In this document: positions 42,955-50,584 of the stretch, in pieces
How positions within the stretch are numbered: position 1 is the first letter of the stretch
How the letters are laid out: the number at the start of each line of letters is the position of its first letter
NCBI GenBank assembly: GCA_030535395.1
Contig: JAUNLK010000001.1
Coordinates: 62,001 to 126,000, forward strand
Direction: 5' to 3'
Length of the DNA stretch: 64,000 bases
From: Tissierellia bacterium
GTDB taxonomy: Bacteria > Bacillota > Clostridia > Tissierellales > Peptoniphilaceae
Notes under the pieces: generated by a model
What the model was told of the DNA's origin: nothing
Database searches by the model: none
What the model saw: only the letters and a program-made list of their open reading frames with translations
Position numbers and translations under genes: made by a program

Positions 42955-43065
42955 CGTTGGGAGGACCGAGCCCCTCTCGCGGAAGGCCCCATTTCCACTT
43001 GTGATGGAAATATCCCGCAGCCCCTCCCCGGGGAATCTCCCATGGGTGTAAAGCTTTTCCCAACG
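42955..43065 (-). ncRNA. Candidate structured RNA (111 bases) upstream of yedE
   Basis: GC-rich island in AT-rich non-coding DNA. The ends, 42955-42962 and 43058-43065, form a perfect 8-bp closing stem. Inside on the minus strand are a 6-bp hairpin closing a seven-base loop (near 42991-43009) within a GCGG/CCGC helix, a GAG/CUC hairpin and a GGGA/UCCC hairpin. That is the layout of a multi-branched RNA. The TTGACA-17-GAAAAT promoter at 43071-43099 would start transcription at or next to the first base of the closing stem. I know no family that matches (TPP, SAM, T-box, FMN, 6S and SRP signatures are lacking). Aptamer or small RNA is inference. Confidence 0.55.
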
Positions 43066-43070
43066 ACGTA

Positions 43071-43099
43071 ATTTTCGCCCATATTTACATGAATGTCAA
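43071..43099 (-). promoter_or_regulatory. Promoter for the structured RNA
   Basis: Perfect TTGACA (43094-43099), 17 bases, and GAAAAT (43071-43076) on the minus strand. The predicted start at about 43064 falls on the 5' end of the RNA's closing stem. Confidence 0.7.
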
Positions 43100-43139
43100 G
43101 CGTTATATTTACTACAAAGATCACGGAATAGAGGTGGTT

Positions 43140-43145
43140 TGTCAA
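43140..43145 (-). promoter_or_regulatory. Middle TTGACA without a good -10
   Basis: A third perfect TTGACA on the same strand, 46 bases from one neighbour and 58 from the other. At 17 bases it faces only GATCTT. It may be a remnant or a binding site rather than a working promoter. Confidence 0.35.
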
Positions 43146-43160
43146 AATTAAAACTAGAAT

Positions 43161-43203
43161 GGCCTTGGTTGGCAATTTTCCGTCCAAAAAGGCCCTTTGT
43201 CAA
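43161..43203 (-). promoter_or_regulatory. Second TTGACA-17-GAAAAT promoter within an inverted repeat
   Basis: TTGACA (43198-43203), 17 bases, GAAAAT (43175-43180). The -10 lies in the loop of an imperfect inverted repeat GGCCTT..TTGG / CCAA..AAGGCC (43161-43194), so a repressor or a hairpin could control it. Confidence 0.55.
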
Positions 43204-43390
43204 GGCTATAACACATGATCTGGCGCTGGTAGGTATTGTTAAATTACAAACTCGAGGGTATTATCCCCTAAAATAGTCCCCTTTTCTTCCGTATTTTTCT
43301 TTAGAATATCTACAAAAGTCCCTCAGATTCTCATTTTTATCATAGAGTTTATGGGCATTTCCTTTCTTTTGAAAAGGGTCCTCTCCACAC
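43204..43390. other. Non-coding stretch downstream of thiN
   Basis: About 190 bases of moderately AT-rich DNA without a credible gene or RNA. Short open frames crossing it have no ribosome binding site or run through the terminator at 43391-43423. Confidence 0.5.
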
Positions 43391-43423
43391 AAAAGAGCCG
43401 AGGGGCGCTGCCCTCGGCTCTTT
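43391..43423 (-). terminator. Terminator of the gmk-thiN operon
   Basis: A perfect 13-bp stem (43392-43404 with 43411-43423), six-base loop and a short T-run on both strands, about 50 bases after the thiN stop. It ends the long run of overlapped genes. Confidence 0.9.
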
Positions 43424-43472
43424 ATGCTGTCACTGTCTTTAATGCTATGAAATTTTCCCGGGTGAAGGTCCA

Positions 43473-44090
43473 TCAGTCCTGGGACTGAAACACCAGGGCC
43501 ATGCCCTCGTGGATGGTGAGGCGCCCCCGACGGCCCAAGAGCTCGTTGCTCACCCCTCGGGGGGTCCCCCGCTTCAGCCTGAGATGGTGGACCTCATAGG
43601 CGAAGTTCTCGGTGGAGTACTCCACCCAGGGGGAGAGGGGGAGGAGGGAGACATAGGTCTTGTCCTTCTCCAAGGTGTAGCTCCCCGGGGCCGCCAAAAA
43701 GAGGACATTGTTCTCGTCCTTGATGGTGAGCCTCCCCCCTTTCTCCTGGATCTGTTCCAGGAGGAAGATATTGGCCAGGCTGTGATCCCAGCGACTCCCC
43801 CAGGCCCCCAGGAGGGTCATCTCCCCGTGGCCCTTTTCCAGTGCCACAGAGAGGGCGAGCTCCGTGTCGGTCTCATCCTTCTCCGACTTGTGGCGGTAGA
43901 TCTCCCCCGCTTTGAGCTCCTCCCCCAGGAGGCTGTCGAAGTCCCCCACGGCAATGTCCACGGCAATGCCGGCGTCGGTGAGATAGTTGTAGCCCCGGTC
44001 CGATGCGATGATGAGATCGGCCCTCTTGGCCTCCTCCTCCAATAAAAAAACCGGCGGCCTCGTGCCACCGGTGACAATGAGGCTCCCCAT
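43473..44090 (-). CDS. thiN: Thiamine pyrophosphokinase
   Basis: Makes thiamine diphosphate from thiamine and ATP. It has 205 residues; the catalytic-core motifs are SDRGYNYL (about 30-37), VGDFDSLLGEE (48-58) and KDETDTELAL (71-80), with WGSRWDHSLANI following. It is the Gram-positive YloS type. Its ATG overlaps the rpe stop by one base (TAATG). In Bacillus this gene ends the same operon and is followed by rpmB, whereas here 5.7 kb of accessory DNA intervene. Confidence 0.94.
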   Translation of the reverse strand: MGSLIVTGGTRPPVFLLEEEAKRADLIIASDRGYNYLTDAGIAVDIAVGDFDSLLGEELKAGEIYRHKSEKDETDTELALSVALEKGHGEMTLLGAWGSRWDHSLANIFLLEQIQEKGGRLTIKDENNVLFLAAPGSYTLEKDKTYVSLLPLSPWVEYSTENFAYEVHHLRLKRGTPRGVSNELLGRRGRLTIHEGMALVFQSQD

Positions 44091-44737
44091 TAGAGTACCC
44101 TCAGGGAGGAGACGGCCCCGTCCATATCCGCTGCCCCAAAGATATAGGAGCCCGCAACCAGGGTGTCGGCCCCGGCATCCACCAGGACTTTCCCCGTCTC
44201 GCCGTTGACGCCCCCATCAATGGTGATGGAGCAGTCCAGGCCCAGGTCTTGGATCTTTTCCCTGAGATCCGCCACTTTTTTGGGGATGTAGGGGATGAAT
44301 TTCTGCCCCCCAAAGCCGGGATTCACACTCATTATGAGGACGAAGTCCACAATGCCCAGAGTGTAGTCCAGGTCTTCAATGCCCTCGTGGGGATTGAGGA
44401 CCACGCCCCCCTGGGCCCCGGCCTCGTGAATTTGGCCCATGAGCCGGTCCAGGTGGGTCACCACTCCGGGGTGGACGCCAATTCGGTCGGCCCCCGCCTT
44501 GAGATAGTCTTCCATGACTTCCTCGGGATTGTCGATCATTAAGTGGACGTCCAGGGGAATGGAGGTCTTCTTTCTAATGGCGGAGATGATGGGTGGGCCA
44601 AAGGTGAGATTGGGCACATAGTGGCCGTCCATGACGTCCAAGTGGAGATAGTCCACCCCCGCCCTTTCCAATCGATCTATTTCCGCTCCTATGGCCAAAA
44701 AATCGCAACTCAACAGTGAGGGGGCTACTAGCGCCAC
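44090..44737 (-). CDS. rpe: Ribulose-phosphate 3-epimerase
   Basis: Interconverts ribulose 5-phosphate and xylulose 5-phosphate in the pentose phosphate pathway. It has 215 residues, a TIM barrel with APSLLSCDF (5-13), HLDVMDGHYVPNLTFGP (32-48), DVHLMIDNPE and MSVNPGFGGQKF (about 138-149). It starts with GTG 44737, preceded by GGGAGG 7 bases upstream, and overlaps rsgA by 10 bp. The order rsgA-rpe-thiN is conserved. Confidence 0.96.
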   Translation of the reverse strand: MALVAPSLLSCDFLAIGAEIDRLERAGVDYLHLDVMDGHYVPNLTFGPPIISAIRKKTSIPLDVHLMIDNPEEVMEDYLKAGADRIGVHPGVVTHLDRLMGQIHEAGAQGGVVLNPHEGIEDLDYTLGIVDFVLIMSVNPGFGGQKFIPYIPKKVADLREKIQDLGLDCSITIDGGVNGETGKVLVDAGADTLVAGSYIFGAADMDGAVSSLRVL

Positions 44738-45606
44738 TGGACTTCCTCCCTTTCCTTCAACTCCTCATAGAGTTTGAGATAGCTATCGTAACGCTGCGCT
44801 TCAATGAGTCCCTCCTCCAGGGCGGCCTTCACCCCACAGTGGGGTTCCCGCAAGTGGAGGCAGTTTTGAAAGCGGCAGTCTTGGGCGTATTTTCGAAACT
44901 CGGGACAATAGTCCTTCACTTCCTCCGACTCCATCTCCTCCGGGGAGAAGCTGGAAAAGCCCGGGGTGTCAAAGACAAAAATTCCGTCCTGATGGTAGAG
45001 CTCGGTGTGGCGGGTGGTGTGCTTTCCCCGATTGGTCTTTCGGCTCACATCCTGGGTGTCCAAATCCAGGCCCAGGATTTTACTGGTGAAGGTGGACTTC
45101 CCCGCCCCGCTGACCCCACTGAGGGCCGTCACCTTCCCCCTCATGGCCTCCTCAAGTTCCTTCCAACCATCGGGGGCGGTGATGCTCACAGGATGCACCG
45201 AAAAGCCACTGGCCTCGTAGGAGAGGGCCAGCTCTGCGGCCTCTTTCGGAGCCAGATCCACCTTGGTGAGGAGGAGGACCACCGGGACATTCAGCTGCTC
45301 ATAGTAGACGGTGAGCTTGTCAATGGTGTAGCGATTGTACTTGGGCTGGGCAATGGGCACAAAGAGAAAAATCTGGTCCACATTGGCCACCGGGGGGCGA
45401 ATGAGGGCATTTTTTCGGGGGAGGATCTTTTCAATGGCATTGAGATTGTCCCCCTCGGTGATGGAAAAGAGGACCTCGTCCCCCACCAGGGGCTTCACCT
45501 GCTCGTGGCGAAAGATGCCCCTGGCCCGGGTTTCATAGCGGTGCTGGCCCGACTGGACGGTGTAGAAGCCCCCCAGGAGTTTTACAATTTTCCCCTGGTG
45601 AATCAT
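44728..45606 (-). CDS. rsgA: Ribosome small-subunit GTPase RsgA
   Basis: Circularly permuted GTPase that checks late 30S maturation. It has 292 residues: an OB-fold (1-65), then G4 TKVD (114-117) ahead of G1 GVSGAGKS (164-171) and G3 DTPGF (213-217), the permuted order. A zinc domain has Cys234, Cys244, Cys249, His251 and Cys257. The ATG overlaps the prkC stop as ATGA. The order stp-prkC-rsgA-rpe is classic, linking the kinase to ribosome assembly, and RsgA is a known PrkC target in Bacillus. Confidence 0.96.
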   Translation of the reverse strand: MIHQGKIVKLLGGFYTVQSGQHRYETRARGIFRHEQVKPLVGDEVLFSITEGDNLNAIEKILPRKNALIRPPVANVDQIFLFVPIAQPKYNRYTIDKLTVYYEQLNVPVVLLLTKVDLAPKEAAELALSYEASGFSVHPVSITAPDGWKELEEAMRGKVTALSGVSGAGKSTFTSKILGLDLDTQDVSRKTNRGKHTTRHTELYHQDGIFVFDTPGFSSFSPEEMESEEVKDYCPEFRKYAQDCRFQNCLHLREPHCGVKAALEEGLIEAQRYDSYLKLYEELKEREEVQWR

Positions 45607-47564
45607 TCGCCCACCTTTTCGGATTCCATGAGTTTTCCATCCACATAGATGTCAAAGACATCCCCGGCCCTGCCCTTTACGGGAATACTCAGGGAGCTGC
45701 CCCCCTCTGCCCTTCGGGAGTCCACGATCTGCTCTTTTCCCCCTCGCTTGCGAACCACGGAGATCTCGTGCTCCTGGCCATCGTCAGAGAGGGAGAGATT
45801 GAGATTGAGGCTCTGCTCCGGCTTTTCCTCCCCCTGATCGTCGTCGTCATCGTCATCGTCGGGGGTGGGGGGCTTGGGGAAGCCGGAACTGATGATGATG
45901 TCCACTGTGGTGCCCTGCTTCAGTTGATTGCCACTGTCATACTGCTGCCACACCACTTCTCCAGTCCCCACGGTGATGTCCGGCTGCTCGCTCACATCCC
46001 CCAAAATGAGGCCCTGCTGGGCGAGGAGCTCCTTGGCCTTTTCCACGGTGACCCCCTTCAAATTGGGCACCACCGTCATTCGAGCATCGGGGCCCTTGGA
46101 GAGAATCACTCGAATGGTGGATCGCTCCGCCACTTCCTTGCCGCTCTCCGGTTCCTGGGAGATGATGCGGTCGGCGGGAACTTCGTCGGAGAACTCCGAG
46201 GAAGCCACCTCAAAGCGCAGGCCCAGCTCCTCTATGCTGTCCTGAGCCTCGGAGACGGTGAGATTGGCCAGGGAGGGCACTTCCACATAGACGGGCTCGG
46301 GACTCTCAGCGACGACAAAGCCCACGGTGTCCCCCTTGTTGAGGACGGAGCCCGCTTCCACATTCTGTTCCAGTATGGTTCCCGGGTCCTTATCATCGGT
46401 CTCCTGGAAATCCAAAATCTCCACATAGAGCTCCTGCTCCAGGGCAAATTCCTCTGCCTCAGAGATGTCCCTGCCAATAAAGGAGAGCATCTCCACGGTG
46501 TCGGACTCCGAGGAGTCCACCAATTTTCGGATGTGGCCGGCGCCAAAGACCAGCCCCACCAGGAGGAAGATGGCCAAGAGGGCGCCCCCCAACATGGGGA
46601 GGGCATTGCTCTTTTTTTTCTTCTGAATGGGGGGCCTGGGGCCCGTGGGGCTCTTGGGCCTGGAGGGAGGGGCCACCATGACATGGGTCCTGTCGGTGAC
46701 GGGACCGTAGTCGGGGCGGACCTTTTTCCCCAGGAGAATGGCCTTCACATCGTCGATGATTTGCATCACATTGTCGTAGCGGTCCTGGACCTTCTTTTCC
46801 GTCATGCGGCTGAAGATTTGGTCCACCTCCACGGTGACTGCTGGATTTTTGGACGAGGGCAGTGGAATCTGATTCTGCACATGCATCAGGGCCACGGTGA
46901 CCGGGTTGTCGGACTCAAAGGGCACTTCCCCGGTGAGCATCTCGTAGAGGACCACCCCCATGGAGTAGATGTCGCTCCTGTGATCCACCTTCTGGCCCCG
47001 AGCCTGCTCGGGAGAAAAGTAGTGGACGGAGCCCATGACGGAGGTGGTGACGGTGACCGTCTGATTGCCCGCCATTCGAGCGATGCCAAAGTCCGTCACT
47101 TTCACCCGATTGTCCCGGGTGATCATGATGTTTTGGCTCTTGATGTCCCGGTGGACGATATTTTTGCTGTGGGCCACCTTCAGGGCCTCGGCAATTTGAA
47201 TGAGGTAGTTGAGGGCCGCATTTTGACTGAGGCGCCCCTCCTCCTGGATCAGGGCCCGAAGGGTCTTTCCGTCGATGTATTCCATGACGATATAGTAGAG
47301 GCTCTCCCCTTCCACCACGTCCATGCCCACATCGTAGATGCTGACAATATTGGGATGGGAGATACTGGCTGCAGCCAGGGACTCTCTGCGGAATTTTCGA
47401 ATGAAATTGTCATCCTGATTGTATTCACTTTTTAAAATCTTTATGGCTACGATGCGGTCCAGTCTTCGGTCGTGGGCCTTGTAGACATCGCCCATGCCCC
47501 CAGAGCCGATTTGTTCCAGACACTCATAGCGCTCTGCTAAAATTAAATTCATCATTTCAGCCAT
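45603..47564 (-). CDS. prkC: PASTA-domain Ser/Thr protein kinase PrkC
   Basis: Membrane kinase that senses cell-wall fragments. It has 653 residues. The kinase domain (12-275) has GSGGMGDVYKA (20-30), Lys42, HRDIKSQN with Asp140 and DFG (158-160). A membrane helix spans about 321-343 after a Lys-rich stretch. Three PASTA domains follow (about 355-420, 424-490, 495-561). Unusually there is then a run of eight Asp (569-576) and an extra domain of about 70 residues, rich in beta-type sequence, to the end. Overlaps stp by 8 bp. Which of the first Met codons is used is not settled; the first has GGGATGTGA in front. Confidence 0.95.
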   Translation of the reverse strand: MAEMMNLILAERYECLEQIGSGGMGDVYKAHDRRLDRIVAIKILKSEYNQDDNFIRKFRRESLAAASISHPNIVSIYDVGMDVVEGESLYYIVMEYIDGKTLRALIQEEGRLSQNAALNYLIQIAEALKVAHSKNIVHRDIKSQNIMITRDNRVKVTDFGIARMAGNQTVTVTTSVMGSVHYFSPEQARGQKVDHRSDIYSMGVVLYEMLTGEVPFESDNPVTVALMHVQNQIPLPSSKNPAVTVEVDQIFSRMTEKKVQDRYDNVMQIIDDVKAILLGKKVRPDYGPVTDRTHVMVAPPSRPKSPTGPRPPIQKKKKSNALPMLGGALLAIFLLVGLVFGAGHIRKLVDSSESDTVEMLSFIGRDISEAEEFALEQELYVEILDFQETDDKDPGTILEQNVEAGSVLNKGDTVGFVVAESPEPVYVEVPSLANLTVSEAQDSIEELGLRFEVASSEFSDEVPADRIISQEPESGKEVAERSTIRVILSKGPDARMTVVPNLKGVTVEKAKELLAQQGLILGDVSEQPDITVGTGEVVWQQYDSGNQLKQGTTVDIIISSGFPKPPTPDDDDDDDDQGEEKPEQSLNLNLSLSDDGQEHEISVVRKRGGKEQIVDSRRAEGGSSLSIPVKGRAGDVFDIYVDGKLMESEKVGE

Positions 47565-48273
47565 TCACATCCCATAACAAAATTGTGATATTATCCCTGG
47601 CCCCTTCCTTCAGTGCCGCCGCAATGAGGGCATCGGCCCTTTGCTCCACAGTTTCCTCTCCCAGAATGATCTCCTGGATTCGCTCATCGGAGAGGGCATC
47701 GGTGATGCCATCACTGCACAGGAAAACCCCCTTGATGTCTTCAAGGGGTAGGGAACGGATTTGAAATTCAATGCCGTTGGTGGTCCCCAATGCCTTGGTG
47801 AGGATGTTCTTCTTGGGATGGGCCTTGGCCTCCTCCGCAGTGATGTCCCCAATTTGGACCAGATAATTGACAAAGGAGTCGTCGGTGGACAGCTGCCGCA
47901 GGTGGTCGTCCAGCACATAGATCCTGGAGTCCCCCACATTGGCAAAGTAGAGGTAGTCCCCCAAGATGTAGACAAAACTCAGGGTGGTGCCCATGCCCCG
48001 GTATTTTAATTTCTGACTGGAGAGCTGAAAGATCTCCAAATTGGCCATTTGTATACCATCGTTCATTGCATTTAACAGCTGGCGCTCATTGGAGATGGGC
48101 TTTTGGTCCAACTCCTTGGACAGGATGGTGATGGCCATTTCGCTGGCAATTTCCCCTGCGGCGTGGCCCCCCATGCCGTCGGCAACCATAAAGTAGCGTT
48201 TTTTCGGGTCAATATAGTACCGGTCCTCGTTGTTCTCTCGAGATCCGACGTCGGTACGTCCGACTATTTTCAT
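47557..48273 (-). CDS. stp: PP2C-family protein phosphatase (PrpC/Stp)
   Basis: Metal-dependent Ser/Thr phosphatase that reverses PrkC phosphorylation. It has 238 residues with the PPM motifs TDVGSRENNEDRYY (8-21), VADGMGGHAAGE (31-42), FANVGDSRIY (about 107-116) and CSDGITDAL near 190, which hold the Asp residues for manganese. It sits between rlmN (ATGA overlap) and prkC (8-bp overlap), so kinase and phosphatase are made together. Confidence 0.96.
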   Translation of the reverse strand: MKIVGRTDVGSRENNEDRYYIDPKKRYFMVADGMGGHAAGEIASEMAITILSKELDQKPISNERQLLNAMNDGIQMANLEIFQLSSQKLKYRGMGTTLSFVYILGDYLYFANVGDSRIYVLDDHLRQLSTDDSFVNYLVQIGDITAEEAKAHPKKNILTKALGTTNGIEFQIRSLPLEDIKGVFLCSDGITDALSDERIQEIILGEETVEQRADALIAAALKEGARDNITILLWDVNG

Positions 48274-49334
48274 TGAATCACACCTTTAATGCCATTTTCG
48301 TAGCCGGCCTTGAGCTGACCACAACTAGCTGCAATATCACTGCCTAATTCTCTCCTGATTGTACAGGAAATTCCCCTACGGGACAACTGATCCTTAAACT
48401 TATGAATACTATATTTATCAGGTCTTTGCCCCCCATAGTGCTCCGTGGGATTTAAGGGAATGAGGTTCACATGGATGAAGAGTTCCTGAGCCATGGCGGC
48501 CAGGGCCTCCATATTTTCCCTCCGGTCGTTCTCCCCCTCAATGAGGGTGTACTCCATGGTGATCCGCTGTCCCGTCCGCTCCTGATAAGTCTTTAGAGCC
48601 CCCATGAGTTCCCTGAGGGGATAGGCCTTGGTGACGGGCATCAGGGCCTCCCGCCGCTTTTGATCCGTCTCGTGGAGACTGATGGCCAGGCCCACGGGAA
48701 TCTCTTCCTCACTGAGGGCCAAAATGCCGGGGACGACGCCGCAGGTGGAGATGGTCATATTCCGGTAGCTCATGAATTTGCCCTTCTCCTCGTGGAGGAC
48801 TTTGAGAAATTGGATGACATTGTGGTAGTTGTCCAGAGGTTCGCCGCTCCCCATGAGGATGACATGGCCAATGGTGATGTCCATGGACCGCTCCGTTTCA
48901 TAGACCTGAAAGAGCATCTCCTCTGGAGTCAAAGACCTCATGAGGCCCCCCACAGTGGAGTAGCAGAATTTGCAGCCCATGCGGCAGCCCACCTGGGTGG
49001 AGACGCAGAGGCTGTAGCCGTGTTCGTAGCTGAGGAGCACTCCCTCCACCAGGTGGCCATCGGAGAGGCGATAGAGCATCTTTTTCGTTTCGTCCTTTTG
49101 GGAGTCGAAGCTGGCTTCAATCTCAAGGGGGGCCTCATAGGGGAGTTTTTCCCAGAGACTTCCGGGGAGATTGCTGGCCTCCTCTGGCCTCTTGTGCTGT
49201 CTGTGAATCATTTCAAAGAGCTGGGTGCCCCGAAAGGCGGGAAGACCCAGCTCCGCCACATATTCTCTCAATTCTCCCTCGGTGAGGGCCATCCAATTTT
49301 TGAGTGCTGCCGTCAAGGGCGCCTCCCCTCTCAT
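48270..49334 (-). CDS. rlmN: 23S rRNA (A2503-C2) / tRNA (A37-C2) methyltransferase RlmN
   Basis: Radical-SAM methyltransferase of the peptidyl transferase centre. It has 354 residues. The cluster motif is CRMGCKFC (about 118-125) and the resolving Cys is in ASCGQL near the C-terminus. The usual MGMGEPL reads MGSGEPLDN. The ATG at 49334 overlaps the rsmB stop as ATGA but has a poor ribosome binding site. A TTG six codons later (49316) has GGGGAGG 5 bases upstream and may be the real start. Confidence 0.93.
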   Translation of the reverse strand: MRGEAPLTAALKNWMALTEGELREYVAELGLPAFRGTQLFEMIHRQHKRPEEASNLPGSLWEKLPYEAPLEIEASFDSQKDETKKMLYRLSDGHLVEGVLLSYEHGYSLCVSTQVGCRMGCKFCYSTVGGLMRSLTPEEMLFQVYETERSMDITIGHVILMGSGEPLDNYHNVIQFLKVLHEEKGKFMSYRNMTISTCGVVPGILALSEEEIPVGLAISLHETDQKRREALMPVTKAYPLRELMGALKTYQERTGQRITMEYTLIEGENDRRENMEALAAMAQELFIHVNLIPLNPTEHYGGQRPDKYSIHKFKDQLSRRGISCTIRRELGSDIAASCGQLKAGYENGIKGVIQ

Positions 49335-50584
49335 GATTTGCGGACCAACTTTGCCATATAGAAGCCATCGGTGCCCTCCCGATGGGGGAAGTAGCGCCGC
49401 TCCTCTGCCAGGGTGAAGTCTTCGTGCTCCTCCAGGAAGCTCTGGACCACATCTTCATTTTCCCTGCGGGTTACCGTACATGTACTATACACAATCTCCC
49501 CCTGCTCCTTCAGGTGTTTTACTGAAGCATTTAGGAGATTTAGCTGAATTTTAGACAATTGGCTGGCATCCTGGGGGCTGGTGTGATATTTGATCTCTGG
49601 CTTTTTCCTTAGCAGCCCCAGGCCCGAACAGGGGGCGTCCACCAGTATGTGATCGAATTTCTCCCCGAAGAGGGAGAACTCCTCCCCCTTGCTCCGGGAG
49701 GTGCGAATATTTTGAAGACCCAGGCGCTTTTTGTTTTCCTTGACCTGTTTGAGACGCTCCGAGCTGATGTCATTGGCCACCACCGACTGGTGGCTGGTGG
49801 CGAGAGCCATGGCTTTGCCCCCGGGGGCGGCGCAGAGGTCCAGGGCCTTGGCCTTGGGATCGGGGGTGAAGAGCTCGGGGACCAACTGGGAGGCCTCGTC
49901 CTGAACGTAGAAATAGCCATCGGTGAAGAAGCGGGTCTCGAAGATCCCCCGGGGATTTTTCACTGTGAGGCCCTGGGGGGCGTGTTCCGTCTTTTCCGTG
50001 GCGTATCCCGCCCGCTGAAGGGCGGCGGCCAGCTGCTCCCGGTCCCTCTTGGTGGAGCGAATTTGGAAGGGGGCCCGCTGGGTGCTGGCCTTCAAAAATT
50101 CCTCCCAGTCCTCGGGGAGGTCCTCCTTGAGCACTTCCAGCCACTCCAGGGGCATGGAGTAGCGGAGGTGGGGCTCTTCAATCTCAAATGCCTTGGGATC
50201 TCTGAGGATGCTCCTTAAAATGCCATTGACCAGGGAGCCCGCGGGATAGCCGTGGATTTTTTTGGCCAGATTCACCGACTCATTGACCACGGCAAAATTG
50301 GGCACCCGGTCCAAAAAGTGAATCTGATAGAGGGCCGTCTCCAAGAGGAGGCGGAGGTCCGGGTCCACGGGTTTCTTGCCCGGCTCCTCCCGGATGAATT
50401 TGTCCAGGACGGCCGACAGATAGAGGTGGTGCTGGAGGGTGCCAAAGACGATCTCTTGCAAGAGGCCCAGGTCCTCCTCCTTGTAGCGGCGGCGGTCCAC
50501 TTCCTGAATAAAGTCCTTGGCAAAGCCCCCCGCCAGGGTCTTGGAGACAATCTCCAGGGCTAGTTGTCGTACGGGTTTTAACAT
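49331..50584 (-). CDS. rsmB: 16S rRNA (cytosine-967-C5) methyltransferase RsmB
   Basis: Methylates C967 of 16S rRNA. It has 417 residues: a NusB-like RNA-binding domain (1-130) followed by the methyltransferase. The methyltransferase has DLCAAPGGKA (SAM binding, near 247), VDAPCSGLGLLRKKPE (with one Cys) and YSTCTVTRREN (with the catalytic Cys). The ATG overlaps the yugP stop by one base (TAATG). The fmt-rsmB-rlmN order is conserved, here with the peptidase gene in between. Confidence 0.96.
   Translation of the reverse strand: MLKPVRQLALEIVSKTLAGGFAKDFIQEVDRRRYKEEDLGLLQEIVFGTLQHHLYLSAVLDKFIREEPGKKPVDPDLRLLLETALYQIHFLDRVPNFAVVNESVNLAKKIHGYPAGSLVNGILRSILRDPKAFEIEEPHLRYSMPLEWLEVLKEDLPEDWEEFLKASTQRAPFQIRSTKRDREQLAAALQRAGYATEKTEHAPQGLTVKNPRGIFETRFFTDGYFYVQDEASQLVPELFTPDPKAKALDLCAAPGGKAMALATSHQSVVANDISSERLKQVKENKKRLGLQNIRTSRSKGEEFSLFGEKFDHILVDAPCSGLGLLRKKPEIKYHTSPQDASQLSKIQLNLLNASVKHLKEQGEIVYSTCTVTRRENEDVVQSFLEEHEDFTLAEERRYFPHREGTDGFYMAKLVRKS

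Noticed and set aside
42930..43187. 85-codon open frame on the minus strand over the RNA element
   Set aside because: It crosses a promoter and the stem-loops of the structured element, lacks a ribosome binding site and looks like no protein family.
43261..43473. 70-codon open frame after thiN on the minus strand
   Set aside because: It reads straight through the 13-bp terminator hairpin of thiN and has no ribosome binding site.
45835..45865. GAC/GAT trinucleotide run as a microsatellite or CRISPR-like repeat
   Set aside because: It is in frame inside prkC and encodes the eight-Asp tract; no spacers.
45768..47435. 555-codon open frame on the plus strand
   Set aside because: Antisense to prkC; low-complexity His/Gly/Asp translation with no domain.
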